The notes: generated by a model not told the origin, from the letters alone. Shown: positions 42,529 to 51,780, counted from the stretch's first letter. The stretch: DNA of 64,000 bases from CAVUMR01 sp963742715 (GCA_963742715.1 CAVUMR010000001.1:1-64000), one strand, 5' to 3'. Translations and numbers: made by a program.

Positions 42529-43137
42529 CGTTTTCGTTCCTTCCGCCTGGGGGCTCGGAGAATTCGTCGGCCATCCGGGTGGACGACCGTCCGCGGCGGC
42601 GGACATCGATCAGCCGCGCTGCCGGGGTACGGCGGCGGGGATCGACATCCGGTACCGACCTCCTTTCTTCTGGACTTCTGCGGATGTACCGGGGGGCAGC
42701 GGCATCGTGATCGCCCGCTGGATGCGGGATTCAGGGAAACCGGCCGGATCGGCACCAGAACGCGTCGCGCGAATTCACCAGGGGATGCGGTATCCGTTCG
42801 AGTGCGCGTCTTCCAGCCGTGGCCGGCAGTCGGCGTCGACGTGCCGGACCAGACCCAGGAGCGTCAGGTCTGCCGCGTATCACCCCCGTTACGAGGTTTC
42901 GCATAAAGCGACAGTTCCGCACGGAATGACCGATATATTGTCGGCAAAAATCTCCCGCGTCAATACGTTCGTTGGCGGTTACTTTCCGACATGCGGGCTG
43001 GCACGCTGCGGGCGAGGCGCGGCCGGTCGCCGGATTTCGTCACATTCGATGGGACTTCGCCGCCCGGTGGCGCCAACCTTTGACGCCTTTCATCCCGTCA
43101 GGTTGGCGTGCTGATTCCGCGGGCTTACCGTCGTGAC
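42529..43137. other. Divergent promoter region of about 600 bases
   Basis: No gene is supported. GC falls around 42900-42985 (gaccgatatattgtcggcaa), making it the best candidate for the divergent promoters of the cysteine-rich gene and the beta-lactamase-like gene. An inverted repeat at 43070-43108 lies near the right end. Confidence 0.5.
43070..43108. promoter_or_regulatory. 9-bp inverted repeat upstream of the beta-lactamase-like gene
   Basis: cgccaacct (43070-43078) and its complement (43100-43108) flank 21 bases that include TTGACG, a possible -35 element. It ends 29 bases before ATG 43138. An operator or 5' hairpin are both possible. Confidence 0.35.
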
Positions 43138-44109
43138 ATGCCTGACCAACCGCGCCGCCGCTGGACACATGCGGTAGCGGCCGCGTTTCTCGCCGTGATG
43201 GCGGGCGCGGCGGGGGGCACCATCGTCGGCCGCGCGCTCCAAGCGACCGACGACACGCCGAGCGCCTCGGCCGGGGACGTACCGGTCTGGGTCACCGCGT
43301 CGACCGCCTCACCCACCCCGTCACCGAGCGCGACCAGCGCCGGTCCGGTGACCGCCAGCCCGGTCGCCCCGCAGTGGACGATCCGGGCCGGCAAGGTGCG
43401 GGCCAAGCTGCAGGCCTACATCGCCTCGCGCGGCGGGCACATGGGCATCGCCGTGGTGGACCGGATGACCGGGGCGCAGGTCAGCGTCCAGTCCGGACCG
43501 CCAGTCATCACCGCGAGCGTGGTCAAGGTCGAGATCCTCGCCGAGTTGCTGCGGCAGGCCCGACTGGACGGCCGCTCGCTGTCCGGCTGGGAGGACCAGT
43601 TGGCCCACCAGATGATCATCCAGAGCGACAACGACGCGGCCACCACCCTGTGGCGGCTGATCGGCGGTACCGCCGGGCTGGCCCGGGCCAACCGCGCCTT
43701 CGGGCTGCGACAGACCTCGCCGGGCGAAGCCGACTACTGGGGGCTCACCACGACCACAGCCGTTGACCAGGTACGGCTGCTCCGCACCCTGAGCAGTTCG
43801 GCCAGCCCGCTGCAGGGCTCCGACCGGGGGTACCTGTTCAGCCTGATGAGCAAGGTCAGCGACTCCCAGGACTGGGGCATCACCGACGCGTCCAGCGCCC
43901 ACGCGAGCGCGGAGTACGTCAAGAACGGCTGGCTCGCCACCGGCCCGGTGGACCGGGCCTGGACGATCAACAGCATCGGCCGGTTGGTCGAACCCGGCCA
44001 CGACTGGCTGATCGCGGTCATGTCCGACCACAACGAGTCGATGGGCAGCGGCATGACCTCGGTGGCGCAGGCGGCCCGGATCGCGGTGGTCGGCCTTCGC
44101 GCGGCCTAG
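43138..44109 (+). CDS. Membrane-anchored class A beta-lactamase-like serine hydrolase
   Basis: The 323-residue protein has an N-terminal anchor (residues 8-28), a Ser/Thr/Pro linker, and a class A beta-lactamase/transpeptidase-like domain. SxxK is in TASVVKVEIL (about residue 123), SDN in QSDNDAATTLW, and the third motif is KNG (YVKNGWL) rather than KTG. No clear Glu166-type omega loop is seen, so efficient beta-lactam hydrolysis is doubtful. It may act on peptidoglycan or be a binding protein. ATG 43138 is the first Met before the anchor, though its ribosome binding site is weak. Confidence 0.78.
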   Translation: MPDQPRRRWTHAVAAAFLAVMAGAAGGTIVGRALQATDDTPSASAGDVPVWVTASTASPTPSPSATSAGPVTASPVAPQWTIRAGKVRAKLQAYIASRGGHMGIAVVDRMTGAQVSVQSGPPVITASVVKVEILAELLRQARLDGRSLSGWEDQLAHQMIIQSDNDAATTLWRLIGGTAGLARANRAFGLRQTSPGEADYWGLTTTTAVDQVRLLRTLSSSASPLQGSDRGYLFSLMSKVSDSQDWGITDASSAHASAEYVKNGWLATGPVDRAWTINSIGRLVEPGHDWLIAVMSDHNESMGSGMTSVAQAARIAVVGLRAA

Positions 44110-44165
44110 CGGCGTACGCCGAACGGTGCCGTGGCCGCCTGAGCGGCGTGCGCCGAACAGTGCGG
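44108..44165. repeat. Imperfect direct repeat between convergent stops
   Basis: Two copies of about 25 bases (agcggcgtacgccgaac near 44108 and agcggcgtgcgccgaac near 44141) lie just past the hydrolase stop. CCTAGCG at 44105 and CGCTAGG at 44196, containing both genes' stop codons, could pair around them. Significance is unclear. Confidence 0.4.
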
Positions 44166-44197
44166 CGCGGTGCGAGACGAACGGCGCCGCGTAAGCG

Positions 44198-45718
44198 CTA
44201 GGTCGACGTTCCGGTCCGGCCCGATCCGCCCCGGCCGCGCCCTCGCCACAGCCGCCGGCGCCAGCGCCGCACCGGCCGCAGGCCGGACCGCTCCCGTACC
44301 GCGGCGTCGGCGAACCGCAGCTCCACCGAGGCACCGCCCATCACGCTGCGCCCGAGGCTGATGTCGCCGCCCCCGGTCAGCGCCGCCCGCCGCGCCACGT
44401 CGATGCCCAGGCCGGTCGAGCCGGTGTCGCTCGCGCCGCGCCGCAGCGCCCGCTGCGGGTCCGGGAAACCGGAGCCGGCGTCCTCCACCAGTACCGACAC
44501 CTGACCGTCGGTACGGCCGATGGACAACCGGAACCCGGTGCCCTGCGGGGTGTACCGCAGCACGTTGCCGAGCAGTGCGTCCACCGCCGCCGCGAGATCC
44601 GCACGCGGCACTCCGACCAGCGCGAACTCGTCGGTACCGACCACCTCGCACGGCCGCTCCTGGTCGTCGGCGATGGCCGTCCAGAACCGCATCCGCTCCC
44701 GGATCACCGAGCCGGCGTCGCAGAACTCGGCGGTCATGTCCGCGGCCGGGCGACGGGCGGTACGGATCAGATCGTCGATGTCGCGCTCCAGTGCGCCCAC
44801 CGCTTCCCGGATCCGTACCGCGCCGGCGTCGTCACCGACGGTTTCCACGTCGAGTTTGAGCGCGGTCAACGGGGTTCGCAGCCGGTGCGACAGGTCGGCG
44901 ATCAGCTCCCGGTCGGCCGCGAGCACGGTCACCATCCGGTCGGCCATGGTGTTGAACGCGGCGGCCACCTCGGCCAGCTCCCGGGGGCCGGCCGGTCGTA
45001 CCCGGACCTGCAACTGGCCGGCGCCGAGGTCACGGGCGCCGTTGGCGAGAGCCCGGGTGGCACCGACCATCCGGGCGGCGAGCCGGTCCCCGACCAGTAC
45101 CGACGCGGCCACCAGGAACGCGGCCACGGCCAGCAGGATCCCCCAGAACCGGATCACCCCGCGGTGCAGTTGGCTGCCGGGTACCGCCACCTCGACCACC
45201 GCGGTCGCGCCGGTACCGAGCTTCACCGGCTGCAGTACCGCCACTCCGCCGTGAGTGTCGGCCACGGTCTCCTCGCCGGTACCGCGGACCCGCGCCACGT
45301 CACCGGGGTGGGCGGTACCGATGCCCACCTCGCCGTTGGGCAGGTACAACGCGATCCGGTCCCGGGTACCGGCCTGCTGCTCGGCGAGGGTGCGCTCGAG
45401 TACCGGCCGGTCGGTACTGACCTGGACCACCGCGGCGACCGCGCCGGCCCGCCGCTTCGCGTCGCCGAGCGCGCGCTCCTCGGCCAGCTGCCAGGTCACC
45501 ACGCCCAGTGGGATGAGGAACGCCGAGGCGACGATCGAGGTGACCGCCGCGGACAGCAGCGCGAGCGTGGCCCTTACTCCGGTGGGACGAGTTTCACGCC
45601 GACGCCCCGCACGGTGTGCAACAGGCGTGGCTGAGCCGCGCTCTCCCCCAGTTTGCGTCGAAGCCAGTACAGATGGACGTCGATAGTCTGGTCGTCTCCC
45701 ACGGACGGCTGCCGCCAT
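44198..45718 (-). CDS. HAMP-containing sensor histidine kinase
   Basis: The kinase has two helices (about residues 52-75 and 166-188 of the long frame) around an extracytoplasmic sensor, then HAMP, the H box ADLSHRLRTPLTAL, the N box NVLRYTP, and G boxes VEDAGSGFP and STGLGID. It should phosphorylate the OmpR-type regulator upstream. The only in-frame ATG before helix 1 is at 45718, giving 506 residues and a 145-base overlap with the regulator's DNA-binding end. The true start may be a non-standard codon near the regulator stop. Confidence 0.88.
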   Translation of the reverse strand: MAAAVRGRRPDYRRPSVLASTQTGGERGSATPVAHRAGRRRETRPTGVRATLALLSAAVTSIVASAFLIPLGVVTWQLAEERALGDAKRRAGAVAAVVQVSTDRPVLERTLAEQQAGTRDRIALYLPNGEVGIGTAHPGDVARVRGTGEETVADTHGGVAVLQPVKLGTGATAVVEVAVPGSQLHRGVIRFWGILLAVAAFLVAASVLVGDRLAARMVGATRALANGARDLGAGQLQVRVRPAGPRELAEVAAAFNTMADRMVTVLAADRELIADLSHRLRTPLTALKLDVETVGDDAGAVRIREAVGALERDIDDLIRTARRPAADMTAEFCDAGSVIRERMRFWTAIADDQERPCEVVGTDEFALVGVPRADLAAAVDALLGNVLRYTPQGTGFRLSIGRTDGQVSVLVEDAGSGFPDPQRALRRGASDTGSTGLGIDVARRAALTGGGDISLGRSVMGGASVELRFADAAVRERSGLRPVRRWRRRLWRGRGRGGSGRTGTST

Positions 45719-46263
45719 ACGCCCTCCCAGAGCTCCCGGCGGGTGACGATCCGGCCGGCCCGGGCCGCGAGGTACGCCAGTACGTCGAACTCACGGCGGG
45801 TCAGCGACAGCGGACTGTCGTCGAGTCGTACCTCACGGGTGGTGAGGTCCAGGTGCAGCCCGCCCACGTCGAGGATCTGCCGCTGCGGCTCCTGTTGGCC
45901 AGGCCGGGCCCGGCGAAGTACCGACGTCATCCGCGCCTCGAGGTGCTCGCTGGTGATCGGCTTGATCACGTAGTCGTCGGCACCGGCCCGGAGCAGCCGG
46001 ACGATCTCCGGTTCGTTGTCCCTGGCACTGGCGATGATGACAGGCACATCGGTGACTCCGCGGATCATCCGCAATACGTCCGCGCCGTCGAGATCCGGCA
46101 GGCCGAGGTCGAGTACGACGAGGTCGGGTGGGGCGGTGGCGATCTGGCGCAGCGCGTCCAGCGCCATGCCGGTGGCCTGGACCGTGTGGCCGAACGCGGT
46201 GAGTGAGCGGACCAGCGCACCACGTACGACCTGGTCGTCCTCCACCAACAGCACTCTGGCCAT
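45574..46263 (-). CDS. OmpR/PhoB-family response regulator
   Basis: The 229-residue regulator has a receiver (VLLVEDDQVVRG, phospho-Asp in DLVVLDLGLPDLDG, Lys in DYVIKPITSEH) and a winged-helix effector (SLTRREFDVLAYLAAR, TIDVHLYWLRRKLGE, HTVRGVGVKLV). It works with the kinase that overlaps its 3' end. I start at ATG 46263, where the family's usual MARVLLVEDD begins. An ATG 33 bases upstream is open but adds unrelated residues. Confidence 0.92.
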   Translation of the reverse strand: MARVLLVEDDQVVRGALVRSLTAFGHTVQATGMALDALRQIATAPPDLVVLDLGLPDLDGADVLRMIRGVTDVPVIIASARDNEPEIVRLLRAGADDYVIKPITSEHLEARMTSVLRRARPGQQEPQRQILDVGGLHLDLTTREVRLDDSPLSLTRREFDVLAYLAARAGRIVTRRELWEGVWRQPSVGDDQTIDVHLYWLRRKLGESAAQPRLLHTVRGVGVKLVPPE

Positions 46264-46619
46264 CGCCGTGTGCCAACTCCCCACAGTCGAGTTCATCTAA
46301 CGTCGGATTCACCGTGGTCGGATTCACAAGTCGGACGCGTCTGTCATGCCGTGCGAATCGCACCGGCACCGCGGCGTACCGCGGCCTGGGACGACGCCCG
46401 GCGGGCGGCGCCACTCACACAGTAGCGAGGCGGCCACGCGGAACGGCACGCCGTGGCCGGGCGGGCGCCGCCTTAACTCTGACTTAGCTTCTCCTTTTCT
46501 GCCTTCCAGAGGTCGTTCGCGGGTAACTAGCCTGCGACGTGGTATCGACCACCGACGATCACCACCGGGACATTGACCGGCCAGCTGGAGCGGCCGGCGG
46601 ATCGCAGAGGGGCGGCGAA
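46264..46619. other. Divergent intergenic region
   Basis: This stretch of 356 bases precedes the OmpR-type regulator (minus) and a hypothetical gene (plus). A pyrimidine-rich, lower-GC patch (ttaactctgacttagcttctcc, near 46473) may contain a plus-strand promoter. I see nothing else. Confidence 0.4.
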
Positions 46620-47063
46620 ATGACGACCGACCGGCAGCCGGCGCGACCGGCTCGTTCCGGCCGGCGCCTGCCGCCCACCGTCCCGTCGGTGACCGGTGTG
46701 TCCACAGCGGTTGTCAGCCCCGACCAGACCCGCCCCCGGCTGGACGGACCCGACCACCGCAGCGGTTCTCACCGCAGTGCCACCCGGCCGACCGGTACCC
46801 GCCCCCGGGTCATCACGGCCGCGCCGGGTGGCCCACCCCGTCCGGTGACGGGTGTTGCCCCGCAGAGCCCCAGCGCCGACGGCGATGCAGTCGGTACGAC
46901 GCTCCTCCGCGACCCGGTGATGCATCCGTCCACGGCCAGGTTGATCAGCCGGCAGCGGAGCGGGCGGACGGCCGGCACACAGCCGCCGTCGGCGCTGGTC
47001 GATCGTTCGTTCCGGACAATCCGGACCGGTCGCCGGCGGAGCTCCGGCCAGTCAGGTCCATAG
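46620..47063 (+). CDS. Hypothetical basic, Pro/Arg/Thr-rich protein
   Basis: A 147-residue frame starts at ATG 46620 with AGAGGGG seven bases upstream, and its third-position GC bias looks coding. The product is rich in Arg, Pro, Thr and Ser (RLPPTVPSVTGV, TRPTGTRPRVITAAP) with no recognised domain, signal or helix. It may be disordered or a false gene. An antisense frame covers most of it without a ribosome binding site. Confidence 0.35.
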   Translation: MTTDRQPARPARSGRRLPPTVPSVTGVSTAVVSPDQTRPRLDGPDHRSGSHRSATRPTGTRPRVITAAPGGPPRPVTGVAPQSPSADGDAVGTTLLRDPVMHPSTARLISRQRSGRTAGTQPPSALVDRSFRTIRTGRRRSSGQSGP

Positions 47064-47083
47064 GCGCCAAGCGCCCCACAGCC

Positions 47084-47128
47084 TCCGGACGGGTCCGGTT
47101 GTTCCCCCAAGCACCTGGCCCGTCCGGA
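47084..47128 (+). repeat. Hairpin A of a homologous pair
   Basis: tccggacggg (47084-47093) pairs with 47119-47128. The loop contains gttcccccaagc, which recurs in hairpin B. It lies 20 bases after the hypothetical gene's stop, so it could act as a terminator. Confidence 0.6.
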
Positions 47129-47135
47129 ACGAAGC

Positions 47136-47183
47136 TTCCGGGTGGGTCCGGCGGTTCCCCCAAGCTGCCGGACCCACCCGGAA
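47136..47183 (+). repeat. Hairpin B of a homologous pair
   Basis: A perfect 17-bp stem (47136-47152 with 47167-47183) has a 14-base loop, ggttcccccaagct. Stem changes relative to hairpin A are compensated, and the loop core is conserved. This suggests structure is what is kept. Confidence 0.7.
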
Positions 47184-47468
47184 CACCATCCGGTGCCGAA
47201 TGGCGCGGAACCGCCCGCGTCGGGACCGCCGGCGCGACCCCGCGGGTGTGCGTCCGGGCACAGCAGGGTCCGGGCACCTGTGGAGATCGCGTAGACTCTG
47301 ACCTGGCGCCAGTTCCGGCGCCTCATCGGCTTCCGCGGCTTGAACGCCGCTCCGCCTGATGCACACTGATCGGCGCACTGGTTGCGCCGGGCTCGTCTTA
47401 GCAATCCGCTCCGGCAGTGGTACGCCCACGGTGGCAGACAAGACGTGCCCTGTTCCGGAAGGTTCCGA

Positions 47469-49001
47469 ATGTCTCACCCTGCCCGGCAGCATGCTGCCGG
47501 CTCGGCTCGGCCGCGTCGTCGTCCGGGTCGCCGTCCCTCCTCCACCAGCCACCACGAGCCGGCTCCGCGCCGGCTCAGCGACGAAGAGATCACCCGCCTG
47601 GCCGGTACCCCGTTCGGTCAGCTCGGGCTGCCCGCCCAAATGGTGAACCTGCTGATCGAGCAGGAGATCACCGCACCGTTCCCGATCCAGTCGGCGACCA
47701 TCCCGGACGCCCTGTCCGGGCGGGACATCCTCGGTCGCGGCCAGACCGGCTCGGGCAAGACGCTCGCCTTCGGGCTTCCTCTGCTGGCCCGGATCGCCGG
47801 CGCGCCGATGCCGTCCCGCCGCCCGCTCGCGCTCGTCCTGGTACCGACCCGCGAACTGGCGGTACAGGTGCGGGACGTGCTCGCGCCGCTCGGCCAGCGG
47901 ATCGGGGTACGCACCACGACCGTGGTCGGCGGCATGCCGTACGGCAAGCAGATCGACGCACTGCGCCGCGGCGTCGGCGTGCTGATCGCCACCCCCGGCC
48001 GGCTCGCCGACCTGATCGAGAAGGACGCCTGCTCGCTCGCGGACGTGCGGATCACCGTGCTGGACGAGGCCGACCAGATGGCCGACCTCGGCTTCATGCC
48101 GGCGGTCACCGCGCTGCTCGACCAGATCCCCGCCGACGGGCAGCGGATGCTGTTCTCCGCGACCCTCGACTCCGATGTGGACAAGCTGGTCAAGCGGTAC
48201 CTGCCTGATCCGCTGACGCACTCGGTGGACCCGCCGGCCGCGGCCGTCGAGTCGATGGAGCACCACCTGCTGTACCTGGCTCCGCGGGAGAAGGACGTCG
48301 TCACCGCGCAGATCGCCGCGCGCGACGGCCGGACCCTGCTGTTCGTACGGACGCGTCGGGCCGCCGACCGGCTGGTCAACACGCTCAGCACCGTGGGCGT
48401 ACCGGCGGCCGCGCTGCACGGCGGGATGACCCAGGGCGCGCGTACCCGGACCCTGTCGAACTTCCGTACCGGCACGGTGTCCGCGCTGGTCGCCACGGAT
48501 GTCGCGGCACGGGGCATCCACGTGTCCGACATCAGCCTGGTGGTACACGTGGACCTGCCCGGGGATCCGAAGGACTACCTGCACCGGGCCGGGCGTACCG
48601 CCCGCGCGGGTGCCACCGGCACGGTCGTGTCGCTGGTGCTGCCGCGGGACAAGCGGGCGGCCGACACGATCATGCGCAATGCCGGGGTCACGCCGGTACG
48701 CACCCGGATCAACGCCGGCGACGACGCGCTGCACCACATCACCGGCGCCCGGACGGTCAGCGGCCTGCCGCTGCCGACCGAGTCGACGGCGAACCGCACC
48801 AGGCCGCACCGGTCCGGTGGAGCGGTACGGCACGAGTCGCGGCACGTCGCCCGGCACGAGTCGCGCTCGGAGCCGCGGCCCGAGTCGCGGGGTGAGGTCC
48901 GGTGGGAGCCGAGGCGCGGTCCCCGGCACGAGACCACCCGGTTCAACCGGCGGACCACGGACCGCCGGCCGACCGCCCGGTTGACCCACTCGGGCCAGTA
49001 G
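47469..49001 (+). CDS. DEAD-box RNA helicase
   Basis: The 510-residue ATP-dependent RNA helicase has all motifs: Q motif region (APFPIQSATIP), motif I GQTGSGKT, PTREL, DEAD in VLDEADQMADLG, SAT, and motif VI HRAGRTARAG. The C-terminal 60 residues are very basic with near-repeats of RHESR/RPESR, a likely RNA-binding tail. ATG 47469 has GGAAGG six bases upstream. The long structured leader suggests post-transcriptional or cold control, as known for other helicases of this class, but this is not shown here. Confidence 0.93.
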   Translation: MSHPARQHAAGSARPRRRPGRRPSSTSHHEPAPRRLSDEEITRLAGTPFGQLGLPAQMVNLLIEQEITAPFPIQSATIPDALSGRDILGRGQTGSGKTLAFGLPLLARIAGAPMPSRRPLALVLVPTRELAVQVRDVLAPLGQRIGVRTTTVVGGMPYGKQIDALRRGVGVLIATPGRLADLIEKDACSLADVRITVLDEADQMADLGFMPAVTALLDQIPADGQRMLFSATLDSDVDKLVKRYLPDPLTHSVDPPAAAVESMEHHLLYLAPREKDVVTAQIAARDGRTLLFVRTRRAADRLVNTLSTVGVPAAALHGGMTQGARTRTLSNFRTGTVSALVATDVAARGIHVSDISLVVHVDLPGDPKDYLHRAGRTARAGATGTVVSLVLPRDKRAADTIMRNAGVTPVRTRINAGDDALHHITGARTVSGLPLPTESTANRTRPHRSGGAVRHESRHVARHESRSEPRPESRGEVRWEPRRGPRHETTRFNRRTTDRRPTARLTHSGQ

Positions 49002-49018
49002 CAGCCGGCCAGTAGCAG

Positions 49019-49708
49019 TCAGTCGCGAGCCTGGCCGGTGACCTCGTCACCGGCCAGGCCGTGCCGTACCGCGAACAACGCGGCCTGGGTCCGGTCGGCC
49101 AGCCCGAGCTTGGCCAGGATGCTCGACACGTGGGTCTTGACGGTCTTCTCGGCCACCACCAGCTCCCGCGCGATCTCCCGGTTCGACCGGCCCCGGGCGA
49201 GCTCGGCGAGGACCTGGCGCTCCCGACCGGTCAGGTGTCCGGCCGCGGCCGACCCCGGCCGGGGGCCGCCCGACTCCCCCGCCCCACCCGCCTCGGCCAG
49301 CAGCGCTTCGGCGACCGCTGGATGCAGCAACACATGCCCCGCGTGTACCGACCGGATCGCGTTGGCCAGCGCCTGCGGGTCGACGTCCTTGTACACGTAA
49401 CCGGCCGCGCCGGCGCGGATGGCCGGCAGTACGGTGTCGAGCTCGGTGAAGCTGGTGACCACCAGTACCCGCGCCGGATTGCCCAGCTCCGTCAACCGGC
49501 GCAGCGCCGGTACGCCGTCGCCACCGGGCATCTTCAGGTCCAGCAGCACCACATCGGGGCGTAGCGCCTCCGCCATGTCCACGCAGGCCACGCCGTCGGC
49601 CGCCTCGCCGACCACCTCGATGTCCGGCTGGACCTCCAGGAACGTACGTAGGCCCCGGCGTACCACCTGATGGTCGTCGGCCACGAGGACCCGGATCCGG
49701 TCAGCCAC
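49019..49708 (-). CDS. NarL/FixJ-family response regulator
   Basis: The 229-residue protein has a receiver (RVLVADDHQVVRRG, phospho-Asp in VVLLDLKMPGGDG, Lys in GYVYKDVDPQ) and a LuxR-type helix-turn-helix (LTGRERQVLAELARGRSNREI, VKTHVSSILAKLG; each read separately). GTG 49708 overlaps the kinase stop by eight bases and has GGAGG six bases upstream, so the pair is coupled. It ends 17 bases from the convergent helicase stop. Confidence 0.93.
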   Translation of the reverse strand: MADRIRVLVADDHQVVRRGLRTFLEVQPDIEVVGEAADGVACVDMAEALRPDVVLLDLKMPGGDGVPALRRLTELGNPARVLVVTSFTELDTVLPAIRAGAAGYVYKDVDPQALANAIRSVHAGHVLLHPAVAEALLAEAGGAGESGGPRPGSAAAGHLTGRERQVLAELARGRSNREIARELVVAEKTVKTHVSSILAKLGLADRTQAALFAVRHGLAGDEVTGQARD

Positions 49709-50867
49709 CGGGCACCTCCAGCAGTACCCGGGCACCCTCGCCCGGCCGCGACCGCACCGCCAGTGCCGCCCCGACCGCGGTCGCGCGCTCCCGCATGGAG
49801 CGCAGTCCCGATCCGTGCACCTCGTCCGGGTCGAAACCGGCGCCGTCGTCGTCGACCTCCAGTACCGCACCACCACCGGTACGGCCGGACAGCCGCACGT
49901 CGATCCGGCTCGCGGCGGCATGCCGCAGGGCGTTGTGCAGCGCCTCCTGCGCGATCCGCAGCGCCGCCTCCTCCCGCGCCGGCGGCAGCCGGTGGTACCC
50001 GTCGACGGACAGCCGGACCTGTACCCCGGAGACCCGACCCAGCGCCTGTACCTGCCGGCGCAGCGCGGTGGCCAGGTTGTCGCCGGCCAGGTCCGGCGGG
50101 CGCAGCTCCACCACGACGGCGCGCAGTTCCTCGGCCGCCTCGGCCGCGAGCGCGCGGACGTTGTCCAGTTCCGCCACCACCCGGGCCGGGTCGCGGCCCA
50201 CGAGCGCGGCCGCGGCCTCGGCGGTCAGCCGCAGGCTGAACAGCTTCTGGGACACCGAGTCGTGCAGCTCGCGGGCGATCCGGGTGCGTTCGGCGACCAC
50301 GGTCAGCTCCCGGCTGTACTCGTACAACCGGGCGTTGGTCAGCGCGATCGCGGCGTGCGCGGCGAGCAGGCCGAGCAGGTCCTCGTCGTCCGCGGTGAAC
50401 CCACCGGCACCGGTCGCGGTCGCGCCGGCAAGTCCGGACGCGGCGGTCTTGTTGGCGAGATACAGCGCACCGAGGATCTGGCCGTCGTTCATGATCGGCA
50501 TGCCGAGGAAGTCCCGCAGTACCGGATGCGCGGCCGGCCACCACTCGAAGCGCGGATCGGCGCGGATGTCCGCGAGCCGCTGCGGTACCGCCTCCCGCAG
50601 CATCACCGCGAGCATCCCGTGCTGGCGGGGCAACGGGCCGATCGCGCGCCACTGCTCGTCGCTGACCCCGTCGACGACGAACTCGGCGAACGAGCCGTGG
50701 TCGTCCGGTACCCCCAGAGCCGCGTATTCGGCCCGGAGCAGCCGACGGGCCGCGCTCACGATGGTCTGCAGCACCTCGCGGACGGACAGCTGCTGGGTCA
50801 CCGCGAGTACGGCCGCGGACAACTCGCGCAGCTCAGCCCGGTCGCACCGCGGTGCGTCAGCCTCCAC
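49701..50867 (-). CDS. GAF-domain sensor histidine kinase
   Basis: This soluble 388-residue kinase has a GAF sensor (about residues 20-180; HGMLAVMLREAVPQRLADI, FLGMPIMNDGQILGALYLAN), the HisKA_3 box ERTRIARELHDSVSQKLFSL, and an HATPase domain (QEALHNALRHA, VDDDGAGFDP). It has no membrane segments. GAF kinases of this shape in actinomycetes include redox- and gas-sensing DevS relatives, but the haem ligand cannot be assigned. The start is GTG 50867. Confidence 0.92.
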   Translation of the reverse strand: MEADAPRCDRAELRELSAAVLAVTQQLSVREVLQTIVSAARRLLRAEYAALGVPDDHGSFAEFVVDGVSDEQWRAIGPLPRQHGMLAVMLREAVPQRLADIRADPRFEWWPAAHPVLRDFLGMPIMNDGQILGALYLANKTAASGLAGATATGAGGFTADDEDLLGLLAAHAAIALTNARLYEYSRELTVVAERTRIARELHDSVSQKLFSLRLTAEAAAALVGRDPARVVAELDNVRALAAEAAEELRAVVVELRPPDLAGDNLATALRRQVQALGRVSGVQVRLSVDGYHRLPPAREEAALRIAQEALHNALRHAAASRIDVRLSGRTGGGAVLEVDDDGAGFDPDEVHGSGLRSMRERATAVGAALAVRSRPGEGARVLLEVPGG

Positions 50868-51081
50868 GGCCGAACGCTACCCCGGGCCGTACGCCTCCGG
50901 ATCCGGCAGCGGCCCTAGGTCTGGTCCTGGGCGCGGTCCGAGGTCCAGGCGGGGCTCCGGTCCTAGGTCGATGGATGTACCCCGGGCGCGCCCCGGGACC
51001 GATGGCACCGGCCGGTACCGCTCCTAGCGTCGGTACCAGCAGGCCGGAACCCCGGCCGGATCCCGCCGGAAGGAACCCACC

Positions 51082-51780
51082 ATGCCTGTCGCGATCGTCA
51101 CCGGAGCGTCCCGTGGCCTCGGCCGCGCCCTCGCCGCCGGCCTCGCCGACGCCGGCTGGCGACTGGTGATCGACGCCCGCACCGCCGCGCCGCTGGATGA
51201 GGCCCGGGCCGCACTCGCCGGGTCGACCGAGGTGGTCGCGCTGGCCGGCAGCATCGCCGATCCCGCGCACCGGGCCGACCTGCTCGCCGCCGCGGACCGG
51301 CTCGGCGGGCTGGACCTGCTGGTCAACAACGCCGGCATCCTCGGCCCGAGCCCGCAGCCGCGGGTCGCCGACTACCCCGTCGACGTACTGCGCGAGGTCT
51401 TCGAGATCAACACCCTGGCGCCCATCGCGCTGACCCAACTCGCGCTGCCGGCCCTGCGCGACCGGCACGGCGCGGTCCTCACCGTGACCTCGGACGCCGC
51501 GGTCGAGCCGTACGTGGGCTGGGGCGGGTACGGCGCCAGCAAGGCCGCCCTGGAGCAGGCCAGCAACGTGCTCGCCGCGGAGGAGCCGGACCTGCGCGTC
51601 TGGTGGGTCGACCCGGGTGACCTGCGGACCCGCATGCACGCCGAGGCGTTCCCCGGCGAGGACATCTCCGACCGCCCACTGCCGGAGGCCGTGGTGCCCG
51701 GACTGCTCCGGCTGGTCCGGGATCAGCCGCCGTCCGGCCGGTACCGGGCCGCCGACCTGCTGACCGGAGCCGCACGGTGA
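51082..51780 (+). CDS. Short-chain dehydrogenase/reductase
   Basis: The 232-residue SDR has the cofactor loop TGASRGLGRAL (residue 7), NNAGILG, Ser in TVTSDAAVEP and YGASKAALEQ. The C-terminal WWVDPGDLRTRMHAEAF is typical of a small actinobacterial group. The GTGA overlap with the QueA paralogue shows tight coupling, so the two probably act in one pathway. The substrate is unknown. Confidence 0.9.
   Translation: MPVAIVTGASRGLGRALAAGLADAGWRLVIDARTAAPLDEARAALAGSTEVVALAGSIADPAHRADLLAAADRLGGLDLLVNNAGILGPSPQPRVADYPVDVLREVFEINTLAPIALTQLALPALRDRHGAVLTVTSDAAVEPYVGWGGYGASKAALEQASNVLAAEEPDLRVWWVDPGDLRTRMHAEAFPGEDISDRPLPEAVVPGLLRLVRDQPPSGRYRAADLLTGAAR

Larger units (their letters stand above)
47064..47468. 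other. Long leader region of the DEAD-box helicase gene
   Basis: These 405 bases hold the twin hairpins at 47084-47183. Further on, TAGACT near 47292 could be a -10 box, followed by a small ggcgcc/ggcgcc hairpin near 47306. No ORF is supported. Confidence 0.45.

Noticed and set aside
46527..46925. 132-codon minus-strand frame
   Set aside because: No ribosome binding site and weaker codon bias than the plus-strand frame it overlaps.
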